DNA from: Plasmodiophora brassicae
Lineage: Eukaryota > Endomyxa: Phytomyxea > Phytomyxea > Plasmodiophorida
Assembly: GCA_036867785.1 (NCBI GenBank)
Contig: CP145416.1
Span: 372,001-436,000 of the forward strand
Direction: 5' to 3'
Length of the DNA stretch: 64,000 nt
The position numbers and the translations under genes are program-made. The notes beneath the pieces were generated by a model. It saw nothing but the letters and a program-made list of their open reading frames with translations. It did no database searches and was not told the DNA's origin. This document shows, one piece after another, positions 53,155-62,997 of this stretch; the stretch's first letter is position 1; each line of letters begins with the position of its first letter.

Positions 53155-53621
53155 ATGGACGACGCCGGGCTGGCGAGTGCGCGGGCGGCGCCGCTGCCGG
53201 CGCTGAAGATCGACAAGGTGCGGGCGGTGCGCGGCGAGCAGAGCGATGGCGACCCGGGCGCACGCGATCTAAGGATCCGGTTCGACCTAGGCGACGGGAA
53301 TGCGGTGGAGCACCAGGTTCGCGGGGGGGGCGTCCGCGTCACACGCTCGTAATGATGTGCTGATCTGCGGGCAGTTCAGCGCCATGCATGACGTCCTGCA
53401 GCTGAAGGCGTTCCTGGAGGCGCAATGCGGATTGCCGATTGTGTCACAGGTTGGACGGCAGTGCACACAGCGGTATTGCTCGGTGGGCGTCTGATTGCGG
53501 GCAGGAGATGCATTTCGATGGGCGCATTATGGCCAACCCGCTCTGCCTGGCCGACTTCCCCGGCATCGCCGAATCCCGATCCGCCACTATCGTCGTCAGC
53601 CAGCGCCAGACGGCTCCCTAG
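53155..53621 (+). CDS. Ubiquitin-like domain protein
   Basis: Three exons (53155-53316, 53375-53440, 53505-53621; introns of 58 and 64 nt) give an exact 114-residue frame. After a ~40-residue Ala/Gly-rich N-terminus the fold reads DLRIRFDLGDGNAVEHQFSA, MHDVLQLKAFLEAQCGLPI, EMHFDGRIMANPLCLADFPG, IAESRSATIVVSQRQTAP. The pattern (LRIRF..G....QFS...TVLQLK..LE...G.P...M.F.GR.M....LADF.I....TI.V) is a beta-grasp ubiquitin-like domain. There is no C-terminal Gly-Gly, so it is not a conjugated modifier, and the Lys48/63 positions are not kept. It may be a stand-alone adapter. It is divergent from BSD-NECAP with 160 bp between starts. Confidence 0.65.
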
Positions 53622-53818
53622 CTGGCCCTTTCGAACTCTCGATATAATGCAGTCTCCGCTAGTAGTGAATGGCCTAGTGATCCGTCACACGTCACGTAGC
53701 AGACAGACGAACGGGACTATTATGGCGCCTCCCCAGATATTCGCTCACATGTGACGACTCTGGCACTAGACGCCATACCGTACACAGATATACTTGCGCA
53801 GAGCTGATCGACGCCAGG

Positions 53819-55740
53819 ATGATGAGCGGCTGGGGTCGATCCCTTCCCATGCTGTCTGCAGTTGTGGCCGTTGCTGTCGCTGTCGTAGCGACTGGTGCTG
53901 AGGTGGGCGGTGCCATCGTGGATCGATCCAGACCGGGCCAGGCGCTGTCGTCCGTCCCGTTGCTGGAGGTGACCGCCAGCAGCGACCCCATCGAGTTGCA
54001 CTTTGACGCCGTCCAGATCCAGTACCCGGATTGTCTGATGACGACCAGGGCGTTCTCGCTGGGAGCGTCCAGCGTGGCAACGGTTCCCGGGCCGCTAATC
54101 CACGTGAAACGGGGCCAGACGCTCCGCATCACCGTCCATAACGACCTGGGCCCGGAAGCGCCACCGGCAGCACCCGAACGCGACATGAACGGGCTAAGGC
54201 ACCCGAACACGACGAACATCCACCTGCACGGTCTCCATATCAGCAGCGCCCGGCCGGGGGACGACATGTCGATCTCGATCGCACCCGGCGAATCGTTCGC
54301 CTACGTGTACGACATCCCGGGCGACCATGCCGGCGGGCTCTTCATCTGGCACCCGCATCGTCATGGGTCGGTCGCGCTCCAGTTCGGAGGTCGACATTGC
54401 TCTCGTGCGAACGCACCAGGGCCGGCGGCTAAGGTCATGTGCCCATGGGTAGGCGGCGCTGTTGGCCTGATCGTGGTAGACGACGACGACACGAACATGC
54501 CCGACGGCTGGATTGGGATGCTCCCCATGCAGTTCCTGCTGATTCAGCACATGCAGCCCAGCGAGGTTCAGCAATTCGCGCGTGCCAGCGGGGACCGCCT
54601 GTTCCGGTTCGCAGGCAGCGATGCCGAGTTCTTCCTGGTCAACGGCCTACTGGCCCCCGTCATCACAGTGCCGGTCGGCCTGTGGACCCGGTTTCGAATC
54701 GCGCACGCGTCTGCGGCGTCGTCGCTGACGGCCGCCATCGAAGGTACGTCGATGGTGTGGCGCCGAAGCGGTTGGGTTAACGGCCCGCACACAGGTTGCG
54801 ATATGGTGCTCGTGGCGATCGATGGCGTTTATGTCCTGAAGCCGCGTCCGGTTAGCGAGCTGGAGTTCCTTCCTGCCACCCGAGTCGATATCGCGGTCCG
54901 GTGCACGGCTCCACAGGCCCGGATCGTGGACAGCGAACACGATATCGTCATTGCGACGATCGCGACGGACCCGAACCTGAAGGCCGGCATGGCCAGGTAG
55001 GTGTGCACGTGAGCCTGACTGTCTACGACAGCGAGGGAGCGTGACGCCGTTGCTGGGTGCAGCATCGTTATGGAAGACTGGTCCTGGCAGAGGCCTGCAT
55101 ACCTGGCCGACACGTCGGGGGCCGCCCTGCACGGCAAGTTCGCGTTGCACATCGACCTGCATGCATTCGAGATCAATCGGCAGATGTTCCACGGGTTCGA
55201 TCGGTCCTTCGCCCTACACGAGCCCGTTCTGGACTCTGTCGAGGTACGACGACGTGCGCGTGATTGCCGCTGGGCCGCTAATACGTCCACAGGAATGGAC
55301 CTGGGAAACCAGCAGGTGACGGTGACCGGAGGAGCTATTCGAAGGATGCATGCTCTGAACCGTGCCGGTGCAGCCACCCAATGCATGTCCACGTGTACCA
55401 CATGCAGCTGATGAACGACATGTCCACGTTCTTCCGCGCTGGCGACTGGGTGGACACGGTCAAGGGCAGCGGCGTTCGCGCGCGAATCCTGTTCGACAAG
55501 TACGATGGCGTTGCAATGATCCACTGCCACAACGCGTTGCACTCCGACCATGGCCTCATGGGGATGGTCTTCGTCACGCGCGACACCGAATCGCTGTCCC
55601 TGCCGTCTAATGGAATACGGTTTCCTGCAACGTCGCCCAAGCCAACAGCATTCCATTCCGACGACATATCGCCGTCGGCTCCACTGCAAGCGATTCTGAC
55701 AGGAATCGCGGTCGTCGTCGTTCTCATCGCCGTTCACTAA
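53819..55740 (+). CDS. Multicopper oxidase with signal peptide and C-terminal membrane anchor
   Basis: Laccase-type oxidase coupling substrate oxidation to reduction of O2. Signal peptide LPMLSAVVAVAVAVVATGA. Domain 1 has NIHLHGLHISS and FIWHPHRHGSVA, the first two pairs of copper-binding His. A ~60-nt intron (GTCGAC...GGTAG) joins LQFGG to GAVGLIVVDDD. The C-terminal part gives HVHVYHMQL (after a splice near 55370) and MIHCHNALHSDHGLMGMVF, the HCHxxxHxxxxM type-1/type-3 copper motif. All four copper His blocks are seen. The last ~22 residues (LQAILTGIAVVVVLIAVH) form a membrane helix at the very C-terminus, so the enzyme is probably anchored at the cell surface or in an organelle. Substrate unknown: phenol or metal (ferroxidase) oxidation are both possible. 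Confidence 0.88.
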
Positions 55741-55847
55741 CTATCAACAACGCCGTCACAAAAGTAACGGCCGTGACCAGGCGGTGTGCAGATTACGACC
55801 CAGTGGCACACACCATCTTACTATCGTGTACTGAGGAACGCATCGAC

Positions 55848-57628
55848 CTATAGAAAGTTGGCGCTGATGCCGAACTGGAACTGATGGGTCCTGTCGTGAG
55901 GGAACGCCTTGACGGGACGCGCATAGTTCAGCTCGACGCGGCCGGCCGGGGTAGGAATAACGACGCCTATGCCCACAGAGGCGCGCATGTCTGCCAGCAG
56001 CTTTCGGAGCTGTCCTCGTTTCGGCGACCCATCTGACAGCGAATGTTCAGCCAGTAAACACGCACGCCGGTTGCAACCTTACCAGTCAACGAAACGACGT
56101 TGGCACAGTTGGCAAATATGTGCCCTCGGATGTCCAGCTGGCGGAGAAGCGGATGCGGCAGTGCAAACGTAAGGTTGGCAGCACCTGGCTCGTACGGTCA
56201 GTTTCAGCATACTCGGGCCCTTGAAATGGGCAGACCTGCAAGAAGCGCATCTCCGCCAAGCATGTCTTTGCCGTCCCGAGGACCAACGCTGTGCTGTCCG
56301 AATCCGCGAAGCTCCAGCGGGCCGCCATACAGGAACCTGTCCGGCAACTGTGTCTGCGATGTGCCTACGTAGGCCAGATCGTTAACGCTTTAGCACCCCC
56401 TTTGTGACCCGGTTTACCTTGCCCGTGAGACGGACGCGGGGCCGTCCCGTACAAACAAGGGAGGAGGAGCCCCGACTTCACAGACAGCCCGAAGGTAAAA
56501 TATTGTCCTGATCTACCTTGACGATACTGCTGTCCAAACAGGCGGCCGCTTCATACCTAGGGGCTGGTAGAACTGGCTGTCCACGTTGCATTTGACAAAC
56601 GTGGCATCGCCACCGATTGGGATCGCGAACTCGTTCTTAATGCTCAGCAGAGACCCTACGATACGCACCCATGAGCAGCTGGCCGTATCGTATACTAAGA
56701 CACGCATACCCTTGGACGGGAGGAAAGGGGAGTCTCGTGTGTCGAGTGCGATTCGGGTAATGATTGAGGATTTGACGCTGGTGCGTGCGTCTCGAACAAT
56801 CGATCGGGAAGCTTCCTTGCCGGAGACAATAACATCGCGAAGGACGCCTTCGTAGCCAAGCGAAAACGTGCCGGTGGGATCGACAGCGTGCGCCTGGCGT
56901 GACGAGGTCATGAGACGCGCCCTGGCACATTGTCGCCACTGGACCGACCGAGAATCCGCGAACGCCCAGAATATGAGAGGAGAAACGGGATCGATTGATC
57001 TGGGTCAGGAACGCGTTCGTGTCCAGGGTTCCCCGCGTGCCATACAATCGTGGCTTGTGGTATCCGATGTCGAACGCGCCGCTCTCGTTTAACCCGTACA
57101 GTCCAGACCTGTCCCAGACATGAGCACAGCAATATCCACAGCAAGGTATTAGCGTTTGGGGCCGACAGTCGAATGGATTCCGCTCTCCCGAAAGCGTTCC
57201 GGTATACACCTTCAAGTTTCAGCGACGATTCGACACTGTCGAATTCAGCACCTGTGGACACCTGAAGAGGCTGTGCTTCCTTAACGTCAACGGTAATGTC
57301 TACAGCGCCACCCTTCGAGCCCTTCTCAAGAGAAATATTGACGGTCTCGAATATCCCCAATTGTTTCAGGTCCTACATAGACATACCTGTCAGTCCTGGC
57401 ACAGCAGACCGAGACACCCCTGCAGACCTCGTGCGCATACTGGCACGACTCAACGATATCGGACAGGCTGCGAACACCTTGCAGGTCGATCTCGTTCAAG
57501 ATGAACGCTGTGTTCGTCTTGACGTTGCCGGTCACCTTGATGTTGCCGACGTGCACGTCGGCGTACTGCAGGACGTCCTCGACTGACACCTGGATATCGT
57601 CGTCATCGTCCGGCAACGGCGCCGTCAT
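55848..57628 (-). CDS. SAM50: SAM50/Tob55 outer membrane beta-barrel assembly protein (Omp85 family)
   Basis: Core of the mitochondrial SAM complex that inserts barrel proteins such as VDAC and Tom40. The N-terminal POTRA domain reads DVHVGNIKVTGNVKTNTAFI, LNEIDLQGVRSLSDIVE, GIFETVNISLEKGSKGGAVD and ITVDVKEAQPLQVSTGAEFD. Barrel strands include VESSLKLEGVYRNAFGRAES, FSLGYEGVLRDVIVSGKEAS, ALDTRDSPFLPSKGMRVLVY (the Omp85 DTRDxxFxPxxG motif) and the last strand FQFGISANFL, which ends in Phe-Xaa-Leu as a beta-signal. The near-C-terminal GIGVVIPTPAGRVELNYARP is the conserved G(I/V)G...P.G..E.NY motif. Several short introns. The start at 57628 gives the usual short N-terminus; an in-frame Met at 57754 would add 42 residues. 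Confidence 0.9.
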
Positions 57629-58414
57629 CCGCGCGCGCGCCTCCTGCGCAAACCCCGATCCCGCCGTGTGCAGCTCTCTGCTTTTGGACACTGTTGCCTT
57701 GTCCCGTACGACTGCGGACGACACGGCGACAGCGCGGTCCTGCGACAGGGGCAATCAATTGTGACCAGTCTGGGTGTTTGGTGTTCTGTTTGCGGCTCTG
57801 TGGCGCCCTGCCCACCCGGGCTGCAAGCAGCTGCTCCTCGGTCCTATGCGTGGGCCAATGTCCTCGGAACGCCCAGGCCGCTCGCGGCTACCTGTATCCA
57901 TTAAAGGGCAGTGGACATGCCCTCGCGACTCTCGTCGAACGAGTTACTGAACGTGATTCGATTGTGAGAACGGATGTCCAAGGATGATCCTTCGGATGAG
58001 CGGGTGCTGGAAGTCACGGACGGGCGCATCAACAGGAGGGCGGACAACGTTTCGAAATAGGTATAGCCTGGTCACAGAAAACGACAACGCCACGGGAAAG
58101 ATGGCCATGTCCAGGAAGTTGGATCAATCGGGCTCCCAGGCGATCGCAGAAAACGGTTCCCAGCAGACCTTCGCGACTGGAGGAGGTCATAAGGCGCGCT
58201 AAAGCGACTCCACCAGACCCATGAGCATTCGAAGTGAGTCGCAATCGTCGAACGCTCAAACGCGGTGCGATGAGATTTCGGTGCTGTCATGGAGGAAGCG
58301 AGGACGTACGCTCAAACATGCGGCACCACAGCTTCGAGCAGAGGAACCACTCTTGGGGTCAGAAACCCGACCAGCTGTGTATTCTAAATGTGGTGCCGAT
58401 CGATCAGTTGACGC
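57629..58414. other. Gene-free stretch
   Basis: About 785 bp between SAM50 and the ankyrin gene, both on the minus strand. ORFs of up to ~97 codons occur on each strand but none has a recognisable domain, membrane helix or clear splice partner. No repeat was noticed. Confidence 0.4.
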
Positions 58415-59709
58415 TTACTGGCCACCGTATGACATCAGCAGGGATACAACGCTATGACGCCCGTAATTCATAGCCAGAGTAAGCGGCGTACGCCCTCGCC
58501 CATCCGGGGCGTTGATCAGGACCGTGGACCGGGCGTCAGTCAGTAGCGCCCGGACGACGCTGTCGTGCCCTTCAGAGGCGGCCCAGTGCAAAAGCGTCCA
58601 GTTCTCCGCGTTGTCGGGATACCAGGCGCGCGTGTGAACGTCGATACCAGCGACCTGCAGATGCGCTCGAACGATTTCAACGTAGCCGTTCGCTGCCGCG
58701 ATGGAAAGTGGTGTCTCATGGTTCGGGCAGGACACGGCGTTGGCTTTGACGCGCTGGTTCAGCGGACTGGCCTCACGACCGCGAAATTCCACCAGCATCC
58801 TGGCAATGGCTGTATGGCCATCCCTGACGGCGAAATACTGTAGCGCCTCGAGAAGTATTGGATCGTATGGATGGTTGACGTCGATGTCAGGGAGATCCAG
58901 GAGCACTTCCACAATGTCTGCTTCACCAGTGTTGACAGCGAAATCTAGAACGTTGGCGTAGTCTGCAGTCGATGCCCATCGCGTGTTCGTTACGGAAGGG
59001 CGCGCCGGATCGGGGCGGCGGACAACGAACTGGAGGCTGATATGCTTGATCAGCGCGACGCGGGGATTGTTGGTCCCAGATAACCTTCGCAGCCGGACGA
59101 GACCCGAAATGAAACGGTAGGCTTGTCGGTGCCGATTCGCCGCCAGGACACCAAGGAAAGGGTCATTGCCATTGGCACGTCGCATCGGAATCGCCCACCC
59201 AATTGCAACCATAAGAGATCGCATCTCAAGGTGATCGGCGGCTAGGGCGAATTGTTCCAAAACCGCGTCGCTCCGGGAACGATGCGTCTTGATGAACAAG
59301 CCGACGCGACAACCGCTAGAAATCTGTTGATTTAGACCGAATAGTCATCACCTGCGGGCATGCAAACAACTCCTTTCCGCTGGCGTACCTGCCTACCGTA
59401 TTCAGACAGTGGGAATGTGTCGGCAAAAGTGATGGCGAGGCGTAACTGATGACGGGTGATATGAAGCTCAACGCAACCGACGCCACCATCTTGGATCTTG
59501 CGCTGGACCGTCAAGGAGTGGTGCACGAGCTGCGTCAGATCGTACTCGGACTGAGCGGCGTCGAGAGTACTACAGATGATCCGGGTCGCATCGACGATTG
59601 CAATGCGGAGAAGGGCCATCGCGAGCATGCTCATCGGCGATACGGCAGCGAGGCGGGCACGACTACCGATAAACATATTGGGCGCGCGGTAAACGGTGTC
59701 GTTGGTCAC
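58415..59709 (-). CDS. Ankyrin-repeat protein with a distinct N-terminal region
   Basis: Two exons (59371-59709 and 58415-59323) around a 47-nt intron give 415 residues in exact frame. Residues ~240-415 hold ankyrin repeats: ANVLDFAVNTGEADIVEVLL, LEALQYFAVRDGHTAIARML, ETPLSIAAANGYVEIVRAHL, WTLLHWAASEGHDSVVRALL, RTPLTLAMNYGRHSVVSLLM. The N-terminal ~115 residues (MSMLAMALLRIAIVDATRII, then LTQLVHHSLTVQRKIQDGG) resemble the small, helical, beta-strand module that precedes ankyrin repeats in large protist families, perhaps a folded N-cap; I do not recognise it by name. No signal peptide is convincing because the hydrophobic stretch starts ~25 residues in. Ankyrin repeats bind proteins; the partner is unknown. 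Confidence 0.75.
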
Positions 59710-59990
59710 GCTCTCCCTCGATGTGAGCGTCCTCCTCGAACGTTGTTGACCTAAAATTGCAGTACTCTGTACCCTGTACCCCCTCCGAGAACATGCGTGG
59801 TGCGAAAGGACTGAACGCTGACCCCCAAATGACTGCGAGTGTCCGCGGTGACGATAGGCCCAGTGGCTTCGTGAAGTGCGTCAGTGCGTTCGTACAAGTG
59901 CGTCAGTGCGATCTGAGGGCGTCAGGATGTAGCCATGTAGGTATGTAACGTTATCCTTGGGGGGAGGGGGGCTCCGCGCGCAATCGCAAG

Positions 59991-60599
59991 ATGAGCGTCG
60001 GCAAGGCTCGTGGTGGCAAGCGCCCAGGCAGCGGTCGCCCGACAAATGCTGCCGTGCTGGAGCGTCAACGAGTCAGGCAGCGCGAAGCTCGACAGGCCAT
60101 AGAATTCTTAGCTCGGGGTTCTAAAAACCCAGCTCAATCTTTCGTTGACGTGCCGCCGGCCGATGTCTCGCCGGATGTGGCCAGGGTACCATCCGTGGCT
60201 GTTCCAGATGCGGGTCCTGCAGAAGATCCTGGTTCTGCTGGGTCACCGTCGACTTCTATGGTAGACGATCCGGCACCGTCCTTTGGTTCTGGACCCGCAT
60301 CCTCGGGCGCTGGTGCATCTGGCGTTAGTTCGGAACCCCGTTCAACTTCACTCTTGAAGGGAACTCTTGAGGTGCTTGCTGGGAAACAATTTGCAAAGGT
60401 TTATGATCTTTCTGGTCCGGTCTACAACGTCCCGAACGAAAGACTTCGACAACAGCACGTGGAACAAGATACCTGCCGGGTTGCCGATGGCAGGTATCTT
60501 GTTCCACGTGCTGTTGTCGAAGCCTTTCGTTCGGAACGTGGTACCCATGTACGGGGCAACACATTCCGAAAGTCAGGCTCTGTACGTGTTTCAAATTAA
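59991..60599 (+). CDS. Repeat-associated hypothetical protein containing a genomic hairpin
   Basis: Single-exon 202-residue ORF. The N-terminus MSVGKARGGKRPGSGRPTNA has the GGKRPGSGRP motif, an AT-hook-like or HTH-associated basic patch often seen at the start of transposon-encoded or plasmid DNA-binding proteins. The middle is low-complexity Pro/Ser/Ala/Gly (VPDAGPAEDPGSAGSPS, FGSGPASSGAGASG). The last third overlaps a large inverted repeat (60432-60534), so its sequence (ERLRQQHVEQDT...RAVVEAFRSERG) is a translation of both hairpin arms and may be fortuitous. I suspect a mobile-element gene or its remnant. Whether it is translated is unknown. Confidence 0.45.
   Translation: MSVGKARGGKRPGSGRPTNAAVLERQRVRQREARQAIEFLARGSKNPAQSFVDVPPADVSPDVARVPSVAVPDAGPAEDPGSAGSPSTSMVDDPAPSFGSGPASSGAGASGVSSEPRSTSLLKGTLEVLAGKQFAKVYDLSGPVYNVPNERLRQQHVEQDTCRVADGRYLVPRAVVEAFRSERGTHVRGNTFRKSGSVRVSN
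60432..60534. repeat. Large near-perfect hairpin (46-bp arms, 11-nt loop)
   Basis: Left arm 60432-60477 and right arm 60489-60534 are reverse complements with a single mismatch, separated by 11 nt. Weaker complementarity continues outward on both sides (about 60415-60431 with 60535-60550), showing an older and longer inverted duplication. Such a structure can form a cruciform in DNA or a long hairpin RNA. Confidence 0.92.
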
Positions 60600-61608
60600 A
60601 GTCATGGACACGGCATGTTCTTAACGAAAAGCAGCTCGGATACTTATCCTGCGACTTGAACGCTGGCCATATCGTGTGAAAGCACGCCGTTTCGGTTAAT
60701 GATCCTGATCGACCCCTGAACCAGCCGCCGTGCCAAGCAATGATCGAAGGCTGTAATGTCGTTGTTGACAATCTCGTTGAGGTATGTTCACAGCCTGCGC
60801 AACTGTCCTTGCTCGCTCGGCGCGATGGACCATTGACGCATGCTCGTGTTGTTGTCGTCAATGTTGTCGTGCCGGACGCGTTGCTGTACATGAGGTCACT
60901 TCTGCGCGACGGTTGTACTTTCGGCGTGTCGCCGCGAGCCCGACGCTCTCAGTAACGTCGTCAATAGAGCAAGAACATGTTCGATCTGGCCGTCAAGGGT
61001 ACTGTGCAGTGACGATCCAGTAGCAGATCTATTACCTCGCAGCGTCACCCTTTGTGCGCCGAATAAGTTATCGCCGTTCCCGTACCCCTGGCTCCGTACC
61101 TATGAAGGTATAGGTAATGGTGACCATAGCGCACACTAGTGTTTGAAGCATGCAAAGCACTCATGGCCCGCGTCAGGGGACGGTATATGTGACGACTATA
61201 ATCTCGCACAACTTCTAAAGCGAGGCATTTCAGGTCCGCGTCGTACTGGCTGGAGTGTGCACTTATATAGTTCCTTGACGGAGCGTGCATCAAGGCAGTC
61301 CTGGTGGTCAGGTCCGCGTCATACTGTCTGGCGTCCTCCTGACCCGAACACTGAATACAATTACGGTTGAATTACAATAGCGAATATGATTGGCAATAGA
61401 ATTACCCAAATGAGGATTCTGGTTGGCGGCAAGGTCAGATGCTGGTGTTGATACAGGATACTGGCGCACACGAGATGTAGACACGAGATGTAGCAGTAAA
61501 TTTAGGCGGATGTAGCTCAATATGCACACAAGTGTCTCGGTCGATACAGATCGCTATACAGAAAATTTGTACTAAAGGGCATTGCAGAAAACGTGCAAAG
61601 CAGCAGTT
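60600..61608. other. Gene-poor, repeat-bearing stretch
   Basis: About 1 kb without a supported protein gene. A ~26-bp imperfect direct repeat (tcaggtccgcgtc.tactg) occurs at 61230-61255 and 61308-61333, 78 bp apart. AT content rises after ~61360. ORFs on both strands are short and without domains. It probably belongs with the mobile-element-like ORF just upstream. Confidence 0.4.
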
Positions 61609-61679
61609 GCGCCTGTGGTTGAATGGTACAATGGGTCGTTGCCAACGACTTGGTCCGGGTTCGATTCCCGGCAGGCGCA
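61609..61679 (+). tRNA. trnG-GCC: tRNA-Gly (GCC)
   Basis: A 71-nt cloverleaf. Acceptor arm gcgcctg pairs with caggcgc plus discriminator A. Anticodon stem ggtcg/cgact closes the loop ttgccaa with anticodon GCC (glycine). T-arm ccggg ttcgatt cccgg carries the B box GGTTCGATTCC, and the A box region is TGGTTGAATGG. No intron, and CCA is not encoded, as in eukaryotic nuclear tRNAs. A run of seven T at ~61719-61725 downstream can end Pol III transcription. Confidence 0.95.
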
Positions 61680-62070
61680 GCGGTCAGTCCAGTCTCGGGG
61701 CTTTGGAGCCGATCCTTCTTTTTTTGTTACAGTGCCGCACCACAACGGCAACGTTCGCTGACCGATCCGCTGCGGCCGAGTTCGCCAACAAACCCTTCCA
61801 GTTCGGTCGGGGCGACAGTCCCGCCGCCACGACCGACTTTGTCGTCGTGTTGATCCTAGCGGGACGGCACGACTTGAAAACTCGCCGCCCGTCTCGCTGC
61901 AGGCGTACACATTGCAATGCACAAACCACGCCTCTGGTGTGGGCCGGGAGGGCCGTCAACTACAACGTTCCTGGTCCAGAGGAGCCGCTACGTCTCTGAG
62001 ACCTATCTCCCAATGTGGATGACCGGCGGCCGGTGCGACGGGCCATGCGGACTTGGTCGCACTGATCGGG
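61680..62070. other. Intergenic region after tRNA-Gly
   Basis: About 390 bp from the tRNA to IGBP1. It contains the T-run (tttttttg near 61725) that can serve as Pol III terminator. No protein gene is supported. Confidence 0.5.
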
Positions 62071-62997
62071 ATGGCGTCGATCCGCGAGCTGTGGGACGCG
62101 GCAACGCGGAACGGGACCGTCGCCGATTGGCGCGCAGTCGTCGACGGCATCCGCGATCTGTTCTCGAGCAACGAGCTGATCGACGACGTTGCCACCGGCG
62201 ACCTGCGGTTCGTGACGGCGAATTACGGCCTGGCGACCGCGATCCTGCAGGAATCATCGTCCGGTACGAACCGAATCCAGGCGATTGCCGATGCGAGCGC
62301 TGCGTTTCGCCGATTCCTGCACCTGTGCGACACGTTGCAGGCCGTGCCACGAGGCGTGATCCCGGACGACGACGACGACGCCGCGCCGTCGCCCGAGGTG
62401 CTCCGGACCCGCAAGATCGATAACTTCAGACGGACACGGGACATTCGCCAACGACTAGCCACGCTGGACCAGATCAAGTTGAGGCGCGGCGAGACGGACG
62501 ATCTGGACGAGGTCGAACGCGAAATCTACCAATTGCAGATCCAGCTCGCTGCGCTCGACGCCGTCAATCAGATGTCACTGAGCGAACGCGAACTGGATTT
62601 GCTCCGGAGTAGGCCCGCTGACGACGTGGCCGGCGAGCGCGACCAGCAGTCGACGACGCCGGCGCCCCCTCCCCATGTCGTCCGAATCGACAAGGACATG
62701 TCCGTTCATCAGGTACGGCTTGGTGGCGCCCGCGTTGACCTAGATCGTCGCGCTCGCGAACGCGCCGCCGTGTTCGCCGACCGCAACAAGCCGACGATGA
62801 CGCTGGACCAGTTCGCCGACCTGGAGATCGCCGCCGCCAAGCAGCGGCAACAGGCCGCCCAGGATCGGGAAGCGCAAGCCGCCAAAGTCGACGTCGACAG
62901 CGAGCAGCACATCGATGCTGAAACGCTCCAGGCCCGCGCCTGGGACGACTGGAAGGACGAGCATGAGAAGGGCATCGGCAATAAAGGCTACACGTGA
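62071..62997 (+). CDS. TAP42: IGBP1/TAP42 (alpha4), PP2A-type phosphatase regulator
   Basis: Binds free catalytic subunits of PP2A, PP4 and PP6, protecting them and linking to TOR signalling. Single-exon frame of 308 residues from Met 62071. The N-terminal helical half includes IRELWDAATRNGTVADWRAV, ATGDLRFVTANYGLATAILQ and AFRRFLHLCDTLQAVP, and the tetratricopeptide-like region continues RTRKIDNFRRTRDIRQRLAT. The C-terminal part has the family hallmarks TMTLDQFADLEIAAAKQRQ and RAWDDWKDEHEKGIGNKGYT (family: DDWKDxxPxGxGNxxN). Charged linkers (DDDDDAAPSPEV) are present. No introns, unlike most genes around. Its stop lies inside the coding end of the convergent AP5Z1 gene: the two overlap by 10 bp. 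Confidence 0.93.
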   Translation: MASIRELWDAATRNGTVADWRAVVDGIRDLFSSNELIDDVATGDLRFVTANYGLATAILQESSSGTNRIQAIADASAAFRRFLHLCDTLQAVPRGVIPDDDDDAAPSPEVLRTRKIDNFRRTRDIRQRLATLDQIKLRRGETDDLDEVEREIYQLQIQLAALDAVNQMSLSERELDLLRSRPADDVAGERDQQSTTPAPPPHVVRIDKDMSVHQVRLGGARVDLDRRARERAAVFADRNKPTMTLDQFADLEIAAAKQRQQAAQDREAQAAKVDVDSEQHIDAETLQARAWDDWKDEHEKGIGNKGYT

